From assembly GCA_020052515.1 (NCBI GenBank), contig JAGVOW010000014.1:1-59022 (forward strand): a stretch of DNA of 59,022 nucleotides, in the 5' to 3' direction. The stretch comes from Brevinematales bacterium. Its GTDB lineage: Bacteria > Spirochaetota > Brevinematia > Brevinematales > JAOACQ01. Numbering within the stretch: the first letter of the stretch is position 1; every line of letters begins with the position of its first letter. Below the pieces are notes generated by a model. That model saw nothing but the letters and a program-made list of their open reading frames with translations. It had not been told where the DNA came from and did no database searches. The position numbers and the translations under genes were made by a program. Positions 25,749-34,006 of the stretch are shown one piece after another.

Positions 25749-25985
25749 TTACTTATCAATACCCCCTTCTTTTTGTATAATTTCCATAATAAAATATTCG
25801 GCTAAAGCGGGTATATCCATTTTTCTTTCTCTTAAGGGCGGTATACTAATATTGAGCACATTTAAACGATAATATAAGTCTCTTCTAAACTTGCCATCTT
25901 CGACCATTTTCAGCAAGTCACAGTTTGTGGCGCAAATAACCATGATGTCTGTTTTTATGGCTTTTGATCCCTTCAGCCGGGGCCG
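25749..25985 (-). pseudogene. Remnant of a sigma-54-dependent (NtrC-type) activator AAA+ domain
   Basis: About 75 residues match the second half of the sigma-54-interaction ATPase: GSKAIKTDIMVICATNCDLL, GKFRRDLYYRLNVLNISIPP, LRERKMDIPALAEYF. Walker A, Walker B, the GAFTGA loop and the DNA-binding domain are all missing. The 5' boundary lies within about 15 bp of a second, oppositely oriented remnant. No functional protein is expected. Confidence 0.8.
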
Positions 25986-26129
25986 GAAAAATCCAGAAGT
26001 TCTTGTAAAAAACATTGGACGATATTGGTCTATATGGCGGCGGACAATAACCTCGACAGCGCGGCTTTGAAAGATTTGAACGAAATGGAAAAAGCGGGAA
26101 TAAACTCTTTTTTTGACAAAATTTCATAA
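25968..26129 (+). pseudogene. Remnant of a clostripain-type (C11) cysteine peptidase
   Basis: An open stretch with no start codon at its 5' end encodes WTILVYMAADNNLDSAAL and KDLNEMEKAG, the N-terminal signature of family C11 peptidases. It then loses similarity and stops at 26127-26129. The catalytic His and Cys regions are absent. Its 5' end coincides with the end of the sigma-54 activator remnant on the other strand, so this is a rearrangement or deletion scar. Confidence 0.75.
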
Positions 26130-26168
26130 GCAACTTAAAATTACTCTCTAGAAATTGCGGAGGTAGCA

Positions 26169-26390
26169 ATGCCGATACAAATAGATAAAATTTTGAGTTT
26201 TGAGGGCAATAAATACGAAAAAACCTGTGCTATGATTAAGTACGCGCGCCATCTGGCTCAGAAGAACGAGGAGAATCTTGAAATTCCGATCAATCGTTAC
26301 ACTAAAGAAAAAATCACAGTGTCAGCCATTAATGATATCCTCACCGGAAAAGTTACTTATCATTTAGAAGCAATGCCCGAAGAAAAATGA
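26169..26390 (+). CDS. rpoZ: DNA-directed RNA polymerase omega subunit
   Basis: Small subunit that helps RNA polymerase assembly by clamping the beta-prime C-terminus. The 73-residue product begins MPIQIDKIL and contains NKYEKTCAMIKYARHLAQ, equivalent to the omega helix with the YELV-type motif, and a tail with SAINDILTGKVTY as in other spirochaetal omega proteins. GGAGGT precedes the start. Its stop overlaps the miaA start (ATGA), so the two are coupled. Confidence 0.85.
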   Translation: MPIQIDKILSFEGNKYEKTCAMIKYARHLAQKNEENLEIPINRYTKEKITVSAINDILTGKVTYHLEAMPEEK

Positions 26391-27319
26391 TTCCCGATGC
26401 CGCTTTTCCTTCTATTGCTTTAGCTGTATTGGGGCCTACTGCTGTCGGAAAATCTGAGACAGCTATTCGTTTAGCCTCCATTTTTAAGGGCGAAATTGTT
26501 TCCTGTGATTCTGTTCAGGTATATCGTTTTTTAGACATAGGATCAGCCAAGCCTGCTTTTAATGAAAGAAAGCAGGTTCCTCATCACTTCTTAGATATCT
26601 TTGATCCTGATTTTCAAATCGACGTGGGAATCTATAAAAACCTTGCTGAAAAAACCATTTTAAGTATTCAGAAGCGTAGGTGTTTGCCGGTTGTTACAGG
26701 CGGCACCGGTTTATATTTCAATTCTATTTATTATGGGCTTTCTGATGCGCCTGCCCGGGACGAAGCGGTAAGGGAAGAGCTCGAAAACAAAGTTGCCACA
26801 GAAGGTTTGGAGTTTCTCTACTGCCAATTAAAAGAAAGTGACCCTGAAAGCGCTCAAAAAATTCTTCCCGGTGATAAAAGAAGAATAATCCGGGCGCTCG
26901 AAGTTTATCAGATTGCCCGCATTCCGCTTTCGCGATTTCAAAGTCAAAACAAAAAACTTCCTATTCGATGGCTCTTGATAGGGCTTACTCTGGAACGAAA
27001 GCAATTGTACCAGAGGATAGAAAATCGTGTGGAAAAAATGCTCGAAAGAGGGCTTCTTCAGGAAACTGAGGCTATTATGCAGAAGTTCGGCAAAGATGCT
27101 TTTGCTCTGGGCAGTATTGGCTATCGGCATGCAAGGAATTTTTTACAGGGTATCTGGACCAAAGAGGAAATGGTAGAAAATTTGAAAAAAGATACTCGCC
27201 ATTACGCGAAAAGGCAGATGACCTGGTTCCGCAAAAATAAAGACATTCATTGGTTTGATGTTTTCGACTTTGAAGGGGTCGAAAGAGCGGCTAGAGATTT
27301 TCTCTATAGGCGCGGTTAA
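26387..27319 (+). CDS. miaA: tRNA dimethylallyltransferase
   Basis: Transfers a dimethylallyl group to A37 of tRNAs reading UNN codons. 310 residues: P-loop LGPTAVGKSETA, SCDSVQVYRFLDIGSAKP, HHFLDIFDP, TGGTGLYF, and the tRNA-binding C-terminus GSIGYRHARNFL and RQMTWFRKN. Its start overlaps rpoZ by 4 bp. The last three residues (Arg-Arg-Gly) and the TAA stop are encoded by a copy of the dispersed 26-bp palindrome, so insertion of the repeat probably reset the C-terminus. Confidence 0.97.
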   Translation: MIPDAAFPSIALAVLGPTAVGKSETAIRLASIFKGEIVSCDSVQVYRFLDIGSAKPAFNERKQVPHHFLDIFDPDFQIDVGIYKNLAEKTILSIQKRRCLPVVTGGTGLYFNSIYYGLSDAPARDEAVREELENKVATEGLEFLYCQLKESDPESAQKILPGDKRRIIRALEVYQIARIPLSRFQSQNKKLPIRWLLIGLTLERKQLYQRIENRVEKMLERGLLQETEAIMQKFGKDAFALGSIGYRHARNFLQGIWTKEEMVENLKKDTRHYAKRQMTWFRKNKDIHWFDVFDFEGVERAARDFLYRRG

Positions 27320-27332
27320 TTAACCGCGCCTA
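27307..27332. repeat. 26-bp perfect palindrome (TAGGCGCGGTTAA half-site), overlapping the miaA stop
   Basis: Exact copy; half-site TAGGCGCGGTTAA followed by its reverse complement. The first 13 bases include the final miaA codons and stop. No T-run follows, so it is not a standard terminator. Confidence 0.95.
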
Positions 27333-27355
27333 AAATTGTTAAAACAGATTTTTAG

Positions 27356-27384
27356 TTGAATAAATATAATAAGTAATATAAGAT
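27356..27384 (+). promoter_or_regulatory. Possible sigma-70-type promoter of the chemotaxis operon
   Basis: TTGAAT (27356-27361), 17 bp, TAAGAT (27379-27384), 49 bp before the first gene. The -10 is imperfect and the region is AT-rich, so chance matches are likely. Confidence 0.4.
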
Positions 27385-27433
27385 ATTGTTGGGTAAAAAG
27401 GTTGAAGTTGTTGGTAAATACAATGGGGGAAAG

Positions 27434-28318
27434 ATGGAAATAAAAATAAACGGCCAGATCCTGGATGCTTCCCTGGAAGAAGAGAAAACAGCTTATGAGG
27501 TAGCGGATGCTTTAATCAAACAATTTGATCCTCAAGAGGTGATCGTGTCCTCCATTGAGATTAACAACCGTTTTTATAGCCTGGAAGACAGCGAACTACA
27601 GGGTATACAGGTGGATTCTATCGATTCTATGAATATTGAGCTTGCTACAAAAGAAGAATTGATTATTAATTTATTGGCCGAATGTAAAGAAATACTGCGT
27701 AATATTGCCAAAGATTTGAGGGAAAATTCTTTTTCCCATTCGTTGGAATTGGGTGAATTATTTCAATGGATTGTCGAAACAGTGCAGACGATTAATAATA
27801 CCGCTTTGTTCAATATGGTGGAAGTAAAGCTGATTGTTTCAACTGTTCAGCAGATACAATCTTATCTAAACAGTGAAAATAAAGAACCGGAAAAGATTGA
27901 TTCTCTGGCCGGGATTATTTTAAGTTTGTCAAAATATTTTGACGCCATTCAGACAAAAATTGCTTCCAATTTTTCTGTGAGTAAGAAAGAGCTTTCTGAG
28001 GCTATCCAGAACGGCAAAGAAGTCCTGCCCGAAATTTCAGAAGCCTTTCAGACCGGCAGGGATAAAGAAGCACTGGAAAAGATCAATGTGGTGATCAGCC
28101 TGTTGGAATTGTGCTGTATTTACCTCAAGAAAAACATGGATTGTTTCTCAAAAGAAGAGAGAGATGATATTGACAGTCTCTATGAAGACATGAATATTCT
28201 TTTGACTCAAATAGTGGATGCGTTTGAGAATGGAGATATGGTTTTGCTGGGAGACCTCCTGGAATATGAGCTGCCGGATAAGCTTGAAGATTACAGTAAA
28301 ATTGTTTTAGAGAAATAA
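27434..28318 (+). CDS. Uncharacterised helical protein heading the chemotaxis operon
   Basis: I do not recognise this protein. About 294 residues from ATG 27434 (GGGGGA upstream; earlier TTG 27386 lacks a ribosome site). The N-terminal 80 residues look like a small alpha/beta domain (MEIKINGQILDAS, VIVSSIEINNRFYSL), and the rest is mainly amphipathic helices. There is no signal peptide or membrane span. It lies 5 bp before cheR and is presumably co-expressed with the chemotaxis proteins, so a motility role is likely from context only. Confidence 0.7.
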   Translation: MEIKINGQILDASLEEEKTAYEVADALIKQFDPQEVIVSSIEINNRFYSLEDSELQGIQVDSIDSMNIELATKEELIINLLAECKEILRNIAKDLRENSFSHSLELGELFQWIVETVQTINNTALFNMVEVKLIVSTVQQIQSYLNSENKEPEKIDSLAGIILSLSKYFDAIQTKIASNFSVSKKELSEAIQNGKEVLPEISEAFQTGRDKEALEKINVVISLLELCCIYLKKNMDCFSKEERDDIDSLYEDMNILLTQIVDAFENGDMVLLGDLLEYELPDKLEDYSKIVLEK

Positions 28319-28323
28319 AGAAA

Positions 28324-29148
28324 ATGATGCCGGATTTAAAAATTGATCAGGCTGATTTAAATGAGATTGCCGCTCTCGTTTATCAGAGCTGTGGAATCGT
28401 GTTTAAGGATTCTAATCTCTCTGTTTTGACAAGCCGGTTATCCAATAAATTAAAAGAAAATCAAGTCAACTCTAATGAATATGTAAAAAAACTGAAAGAA
28501 GAACCTCTCGAGTTAAGGTCTTTTATTGGTTTTGTCACTACCAATTTCACTTCTTTTTTCCGAACGCCCAGGCAGTTCGATATATTGAGAGAAAACGCTC
28601 TTCCCGAAATTATTCGGAAAAATTCAGAGGAAAAATTAATCAGGATTTGGAGCGCTGGTTGCGCCACAGGTGAAGAACCCTATACTTTAGCTATGGTTTT
28701 AAATGAGTTTCTGGAGCAGAATTCTTTGTTGGTAAAAGGCTGGGATTATTCTATAACGGCCTCTGACATCAGCCTGAATAGTTTATTTACTGCTAAAGAG
28801 GGCAAGTATCCGGCTGAAGGCGTAAAAAAAATGAGTCCCTATTATCTTAATAAGTATTTCAAAGAGCTAAGCGGCGAATATTTGGTATCGGATAGCATTA
28901 AGAAAAAAATTTGCTTTGATTACCACAATTTAATTTATGACAATGGAATAAGGGAAATGGACATTGTTTTTTGCAGAAACGTCCTTATTTATTTTGATGC
29001 GGATATTCAGACAAGAGTGCTTTTGAATATTCATCAAGCAATGAAAGAGAAAAGCTTCTTTTTTATCGGGCATTCTGAAAGTTTATTTGGGTTATTTAAA
29101 GATTTCTCGCCTATGACCACGGAAAAGGGGATTGTTTATGTTAAATAA
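28324..29148 (+). CDS. cheR: Chemotaxis protein methyltransferase CheR
   Basis: Methylates glutamates on chemoreceptors with S-adenosylmethionine to set adaptation. 274 residues: N-terminal helical domain (1-80), then the SAM-binding domain with NFTSFFRTPRQF, IWSAGCATGEEPYTLAM, DIVFCRNVLIYFD and the C-terminal GHSESLFG. The stop overlaps the cheB start by 11 bp, indicating translational coupling of the adaptation pair. No receptor gene is in the window. Confidence 0.96.
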   Translation: MMPDLKIDQADLNEIAALVYQSCGIVFKDSNLSVLTSRLSNKLKENQVNSNEYVKKLKEEPLELRSFIGFVTTNFTSFFRTPRQFDILRENALPEIIRKNSEEKLIRIWSAGCATGEEPYTLAMVLNEFLEQNSLLVKGWDYSITASDISLNSLFTAKEGKYPAEGVKKMSPYYLNKYFKELSGEYLVSDSIKKKICFDYHNLIYDNGIREMDIVFCRNVLIYFDADIQTRVLLNIHQAMKEKSFFFIGHSESLFGLFKDFSPMTTEKGIVYVK

Positions 29149-30259
29149 TAATCCGATTAAAGTCATGGTGGTGGATGATTCGGTTCTGGTACGAAAATAT
29201 GTTTCTCAGATATTGGGAGAAATACAAAACATTGAAGTCATAGCTACAGCGCCTAATGGAAAAATAGCGGCGCAAAAAATATTTATCAATCGGCCCGATG
29301 TTATTATTCTGGATATTGAAATGCCGGAGATGGATGGCATAGAATTTTTGAGATTTCTAAAAGAAAACACATCTTTATCGGTAAAACCGCAAGTGATACT
29401 TTTTAGTTCGCTGGTAGCGGATGGCTCGGTCGTTACATTTGAAGGATTGGCGCTGGGAGCGGCTGATTTTATCAGAAAGCCTGAGGGAGAAATAGTTCAA
29501 AACATCGATTATCTGAAAAAAGAATTTGAAATGAAGATAAAGAACCTTTTTCAGACAAAGCAGGAAAAGCTGCAGTTGGAAGATCGAAAATCATTTGTTC
29601 AAATGGATGTGAAGCCTTTAAACTATAACGAAACCGTGCTTTTTGGCATTGATCAATTAAGGTTGCTGATCGCTTCTAAAGCAATATCTCCTGAGCTTCT
29701 GGCGATTGGTTCCTCAACAGGCGGCCCACAGGCCATCCGGAAAATTATGGAGAGTTTGGGGAAACTTTCGATACCGGTTGTCATTGCGCAGCACATGCCG
29801 GCTGGTTTTACAAGAGGTTTTGCGGCTAATCTTTCTCAGCTTTTTCAAAGAGAAGTAGTTGAAGCGGGAGATGGAACCGTGATGAAGAGCGGGGTTATTT
29901 ATATTTGTCCGGGAGGCAGTCATGTCCGAATCTTCAGAGAGAATAGCAGTTTAATTCTAAGGACAGACGCGAAAGAGTATGAAGGGTTCTTTTTTAAGCC
30001 CTCTGTAGACTTGTTTTTTAGATCTGTTCGGGAAGCAGTAGGAAAGAATGTGCTGGCTGTTATTTTAAGTGGAATGGGCAAAGACGGAGCATTAGAGGCC
30101 TTTGAATTGAAAAAAAGCGGGGCGATGGTAATGGCACAGGACAAAGAAAGCTCGGCTGTTTGGGGAATGCCGGGTAGTGCTGTGGAAAGAGGCGGTGTGG
30201 ATATAGTGATTGACTTAAAAGACATGGGAAATGCGATCAATCTTGTTTGTCAGAACTAA
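29138..30259 (+). CDS. cheB: Chemotaxis response regulator protein-glutamate methylesterase CheB
   Basis: Removes methyl groups from receptors when phosphorylated by CheA. 373 residues from ATG 29138; a TTG two codons upstream is less likely. Receiver domain with VVDDS (residues 11-15) and phosphoacceptor Asp59 in ILDIEMPEMDG. The methylesterase domain has the catalytic Ser in IGSSTGGPQAI, His in AQHMPAGFTRGF and Asp in SGMGKDGALEAF. It is followed by a 66-bp repeat before cheA. Confidence 0.97.
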   Translation: MLNNNPIKVMVVDDSVLVRKYVSQILGEIQNIEVIATAPNGKIAAQKIFINRPDVIILDIEMPEMDGIEFLRFLKENTSLSVKPQVILFSSLVADGSVVTFEGLALGAADFIRKPEGEIVQNIDYLKKEFEMKIKNLFQTKQEKLQLEDRKSFVQMDVKPLNYNETVLFGIDQLRLLIASKAISPELLAIGSSTGGPQAIRKIMESLGKLSIPVVIAQHMPAGFTRGFAANLSQLFQREVVEAGDGTVMKSGVIYICPGGSHVRIFRENSSLILRTDAKEYEGFFFKPSVDLFFRSVREAVGKNVLAVILSGMGKDGALEAFELKKSGAMVMAQDKESSAVWGMPGSAVERGGVDIVIDLKDMGNAINLVCQN

Positions 30260-30303
30260 AACCAATAACGCCTTGATAAAAATTAGGAATTAAAATATAA
30301 TTT

Positions 30304-30369
30304 AACTCACCCCGCCCTTCGGGCACCACCTCTCTTTTCCGCAAAAAAGAGGGGGCTGGGGGGTGAGTT
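30304..30369. repeat. 66-bp inverted-repeat element between cheB and cheA
   Basis: Outer arms AACTCACCCC and GGGGTGAGTT enclose CGCCCTTCGGGC and a CTCTCTTTT/AAAAAAGAG pairing, so the whole unit folds as a long imperfect hairpin. It resembles CACCCC...GGGGTG intergenic repeats found scattered in many bacterial genomes. It sits inside an operon 16 bp before the cheA start. Confidence 0.85.
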
Positions 30370-30385
30370 TATAGCTGAGGTTTTT

Positions 30386-32536
30386 ATGGCTGATTTCTCT
30401 CTGGAGTTGAAAAAAGATTTTATGGATGAAGCTTTTGATCTTTTGGATGCTTTAGAAAAAAATGTTCTTTTGCTGGAAAAAAACCCCGCTGAAGAAAAGG
30501 CCATTGCGGAAATTTTTAGGATTGCCCATACTTTAAAAGGAGGGGCAGGGACGGTAGGTTTCCTGGAAGCCCAGGAAATACTGCATCTTCTGGAAGATAA
30601 TTTGGATCTGGCTAGAAAAAAGAAATTAGTTTTTAATAGTCATGATATTTCTATTATTTTACAGAGCAGGGATGAATTGGAGAAAATGCTTTCTCATTTT
30701 GCTGAAAATCAGTCTTATCAGAGTGACAAAATAGAAGTCTTGAAAAAACATTTAATAGAGATAAAGTCTCTGGCCCATAGCGAACCCGCGGCTGTAAAAA
30801 AAGTGTTTTCAACGGACATGAAGCTTTCTGAGTATGAAATTTCGCTTATTATGGAGCTGATAGAGCAGAAGAAGAATGTTTTCTGGATTTCTTATCGGCT
30901 CAATGAAACAAACGAAATGCGGGATGTTTCCGGTTTTCAGATTTACGCGCTTTTAAAAGACACTGGCGAAATCATAAAAATGACGCCTGCTATTGAAGAA
31001 ATGGAAACTTCCTTCTATTCGAAAATTCACTTTATAGTTGCCTCTGACCGGGACGAGGATTTTATCCGCTCAAAGACATATTTAAAAGAGCTGGTTTCTG
31101 AATTGACATTGACAAAGCTGAATATGGAAAATGTTAAAGACCTGGAAGGTTTGAGGCAAGAAAACACAAAGCTGCCGGAACACAAAAGCCTTGAAAAGAA
31201 TAAAGAAGAACCGGATGTGCAAAAGAGGGATTTAGCGACTCTGCGAGTGGAAAGCTGGAAGATCGATGAACTTCTCAATCTTTTGGGTGAATTGGTAATT
31301 ACGAAGTCCGTTTTTACGGAATTGGATTCAAAGTTTGGGGATGCGGCAGAAACATTAAGAGAGAATAGCAAGTCTTTTTTGAGCGGGACGGTAAAATCGG
31401 ATTTTTCTTCTGATAAGGATTTATTTAAAGAAAAAGATGACTGGCTAAAAGTTTTTGACAATTTATTCAACTTTTTTGACCTTTATTCTGAAAGTGTTCA
31501 AAAATTGAATCGAATTTCCGGATCTCTACAGGAAAGTGTTATGAACATGAGGATGGTTCCTATTCAGATGGTTTTTTCCCGCTTTCCCAGATTGATACGC
31601 GATATGGCCGAAAAATTGGGCAAAAAAGTGGATTTTCAGATTGAGGGAGTGGAAACAGAAATTGACAAGGGTATGGTCGACGACATTTTTGATCCATTGA
31701 TCCATATTTTGAGAAATTCGGTTGATCATGGGCTTGAGACAGTAGAAGAAAGAAAAAAAATTGGGAAAAAAGAAGAAGGGAAAATTATTTTAAAAGCGTT
31801 TCAAGAGGGCGAAAGCATTATCATAGAAGTTTCAGATGATGGGAAAGGAATTGATGTAGATTCTATTAGAAAGAAAGCGCTGGAAGGCCATTTTGTTTCA
31901 CAGCAGTCTGTGGAACAGCTTTCCCGTAAAGATTTGCTGAGCCTGATATTCTTGCCGGGTTTATCTACAGCTAAAGAAGTTACCAACTTGTCTGGGCGCG
32001 GAGTAGGAATGGATGTGGTAAAAAAGAAGATTGAGGAAATTGGCGGGAATGTAGGGGTAGCAACTGTTAAGGGGAAAGGAACAAAAATAACAATCCGGCT
32101 CCCGCTTACTCTCGCTATTATTCAGGGCCTTCTCATTGTAGTGGAAGGGATGTCTTATGTTATTCCTGTAGCGGCTGTTGAAGAGACTGTGTTGGTGAAT
32201 TCGAGGGATTTAAAAGAAATCAATGGAAAATGGAATCTTGAAATAAGAGAACGATTTGTGCCGGTGATTCCGCTAAAAAATTTCTTTTATCAAAAGGAAT
32301 TTTCTTTTAATGCGGGGGAGAATTATTATTGCATCGTAGCAAAGTACGCAGAAAACACAATCGGTATTCTGGTGAATGAAGTGATTGGAGAGCAGGACAT
32401 TGTGATAAAACCCTTAAACACAAGATTGATTAAAAGTCCCGGTATATCGGCGGCTACTATCATTGGAAATGGAGAGATAGGTTATATTATGGATATAAGC
32501 CAGATTGCCGTAAATTATTTTAAATTAAAAGCATAA
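30386..32536 (+). CDS. cheA: Chemotaxis histidine kinase CheA
   Basis: Receptor-coupled kinase that phosphorylates CheY and CheB. 716 residues. P1 phosphotransfer domain with His48 in IAHTLKGGAGTVGF. A P2-like alpha/beta segment (about 150-250). P3 dimerisation around LRVESWKIDELLNLLGELVI. P4 kinase with HILRNSVDHGLE, EVSDDGKGID and GRGVGMDVVKKKI. P5 CheW-like domain at the C-terminus. GAGG precedes the start. It is followed by cheW, cheX and cheY, a spirochaetal order. Confidence 0.98.
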   Translation: MADFSLELKKDFMDEAFDLLDALEKNVLLLEKNPAEEKAIAEIFRIAHTLKGGAGTVGFLEAQEILHLLEDNLDLARKKKLVFNSHDISIILQSRDELEKMLSHFAENQSYQSDKIEVLKKHLIEIKSLAHSEPAAVKKVFSTDMKLSEYEISLIMELIEQKKNVFWISYRLNETNEMRDVSGFQIYALLKDTGEIIKMTPAIEEMETSFYSKIHFIVASDRDEDFIRSKTYLKELVSELTLTKLNMENVKDLEGLRQENTKLPEHKSLEKNKEEPDVQKRDLATLRVESWKIDELLNLLGELVITKSVFTELDSKFGDAAETLRENSKSFLSGTVKSDFSSDKDLFKEKDDWLKVFDNLFNFFDLYSESVQKLNRISGSLQESVMNMRMVPIQMVFSRFPRLIRDMAEKLGKKVDFQIEGVETEIDKGMVDDIFDPLIHILRNSVDHGLETVEERKKIGKKEEGKIILKAFQEGESIIIEVSDDGKGIDVDSIRKKALEGHFVSQQSVEQLSRKDLLSLIFLPGLSTAKEVTNLSGRGVGMDVVKKKIEEIGGNVGVATVKGKGTKITIRLPLTLAIIQGLLIVVEGMSYVIPVAAVEETVLVNSRDLKEINGKWNLEIRERFVPVIPLKNFFYQKEFSFNAGENYYCIVAKYAENTIGILVNEVIGEQDIVIKPLNTRLIKSPGISAATIIGNGEIGYIMDISQIAVNYFKLKA

Positions 32537-32551
32537 GTGGAGGAGAGCAGC

Positions 32552-33067
32552 TTGGAAGAAAAAGTACTGAATAGAAAAATTCAAGAAGATGTACAGGACA
32601 AAAAACTAACTAAGTTTTTATTTCAAGCGGTAACTTTTTTTTTAGACGGTAATGTTTATGCTCTGGATATAGCCGACATTCAGGAAATTATTTTTCCTAG
32701 AAAAATAAGCCGTATACCTAATACAAGCGAGAAAATTTTGGGGGTTTTAAATCTAAGAGGGAGTATATTGCCTGTGTATAGCCTGAAATTGATTTTAGGG
32801 CTCCCTGATTTGATGAAAGGGAAATTTTTTATTGATGAAGAAGAAAAGTTTATTGTTATTTTGAAGAAGCAGAAGGATGTGTTTGGGGTGTTCATTGACA
32901 CAATTTACAAAAATATTACCGCTACAGAAGAAAATTATAAAACCGGGGAAATGATTGAAAGATGGTCAAAAAATTTTTTGTTTAAAGGAGTTATTCTGGA
33001 AGGGGAAAAAGAAATTTTAACCATTCACAGTGACACCTTGATGAAAACCATTTTTTCTTTAAAATGA
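32552..33067 (+). CDS. cheW: Chemotaxis coupling protein CheW
   Basis: Scaffold linking chemoreceptors to CheA. About 171 residues. The start is taken as TTG 32552 because GGAGGAG lies 6 bp upstream; a GTG at 32537 is in frame but lacks a ribosome site. CheW fold motifs include VTFFLDGNVYALDIADIQEI, RIPNTSEKILGVLNLRGSIL and PVYSLKLILGLPD, plus the C-terminal FGVFIDTIYKN strand. Confidence 0.95.
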   Translation: MEEKVLNRKIQEDVQDKKLTKFLFQAVTFFLDGNVYALDIADIQEIIFPRKISRIPNTSEKILGVLNLRGSILPVYSLKLILGLPDLMKGKFFIDEEEKFIVILKKQKDVFGVFIDTIYKNITATEENYKTGEMIERWSKNFLFKGVILEGEKEILTIHSDTLMKTIFSLK

Positions 33068-33086
33068 TAACAGTGTAGGAGGGATT

Positions 33087-33548
33087 ATGCGAATAGAATA
33101 CATCAACCCTTTTGTGGAGGCGGCTTTTGATATATTAAGCGAAGTGCTGCAGACTCCTGTGAAAAGAGGCCAGCTTTATTTGAAAAAATTAGGTGAATCT
33201 ATGAAAGGAGTGGCGATCCTGATAGGTGTAGTGGGCAACATGAAGGGCCGTATTATATTTGATATGACTGAAGAAACAGCGATAAAAATAGCTTCAAAAT
33301 TGAATAATGAAGAATTTAAAGATTTTAACGCGATGGCACAGAGTACTATCGCAGAATTGGCAAATATCATTACAGGCAGGTCTGTGACCAGGCTGGAGAA
33401 GGAAAAAATGGCGTTCAATTTTACACCCCCTACCATTATTTCTGGGAGCAATATGAATATCCATGAATTCAACGAGATGGAAGCTTTGATTATACCAATT
33501 GACACTAAATATGGTATCGTGGAAATAAATGTCGCTTTTAAAGAATAG
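33087..33548 (+). CDS. cheX: CheY-P phosphatase CheX
   Basis: Dephosphorylates CheY-P to reset the flagellar signal; in spirochaetes it takes the place of CheZ. 153 residues. The catalytic E-x-x-N motif is in IAELANIITGRSVTRLE, and MKGRIIFDMTEETAIKIAS and the C-terminal GIVEINVAF match the CheX/CheC fold. It lies between cheW and cheY with short spacers (19 and 17 bp). Confidence 0.96.
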   Translation: MRIEYINPFVEAAFDILSEVLQTPVKRGQLYLKKLGESMKGVAILIGVVGNMKGRIIFDMTEETAIKIASKLNNEEFKDFNAMAQSTIAELANIITGRSVTRLEKEKMAFNFTPPTIISGSNMNIHEFNEMEALIIPIDTKYGIVEINVAFKE

Positions 33549-33565
33549 ATTGATAAGGAGGAAAT

Positions 33566-33988
33566 ATGAGTATTTTGTTTGACGAGAACGGGCTTCCTAC
33601 CGGCAGAAAGAAAGAGGGGGGGAATTTAAAAGTCATGATTGTGGATGATTCCCAGTTCATTATAAAGCACCTTTCTCAAATATTTCTTTCAAGGGACTTT
33701 GATGTGGTAGGTACAGCTGATAATGGCAAAGCGGGAGTCGAATTGTTCAAGAAATTAAGCCCGAATATTGATTTAGTTACTCTGGACATTACTATGCCGG
33801 AGATGAGTGGTATAGAGGCATTGCAGGCTATCAAGGCTCTGAATCCCAATGTCACTGCAATTATGGTAACAGCAATCGGCACTGCTGAATCGGTAAAGGA
33901 ATGCATCAAACTGGGGGCTAAGGGTTATATAGTGAAGCCTCTTGATAGAGAAAAGGTAATTGAAAGAATTGGGCAAATTTTGAAATAG
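33566..33988 (+). CDS. cheY: Chemotaxis response regulator CheY
   Basis: Single-domain receiver that, when phosphorylated by CheA, binds the flagellar switch. 140 residues, with an unusual N-terminal extension of about 20 (MSILFDENGLPTGRK) before the fold. Acidic pocket IVDDS (25-29), phosphoacceptor Asp74 in TLDITMPEMSG, Thr/Ser switch in MVTAIGTAE and Lys in IVKPLD are all present. It is the fourth gene of cheA-W-X-Y. Confidence 0.95.
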   Translation: MSILFDENGLPTGRKKEGGNLKVMIVDDSQFIIKHLSQIFLSRDFDVVGTADNGKAGVELFKKLSPNIDLVTLDITMPEMSGIEALQAIKALNPNVTAIMVTAIGTAESVKECIKLGAKGYIVKPLDREKVIERIGQILK

Positions 33989-34006
33989 AAAAGGGAGATT
34001 TTTAGT

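Noticed and set aside
27307-27332. Palindrome copies considered as rho-independent terminators
   Set aside because: The hairpins are strong, but neither strand carries a consistent T-run after them, and two copies lie between divergent genes where no terminator is needed.
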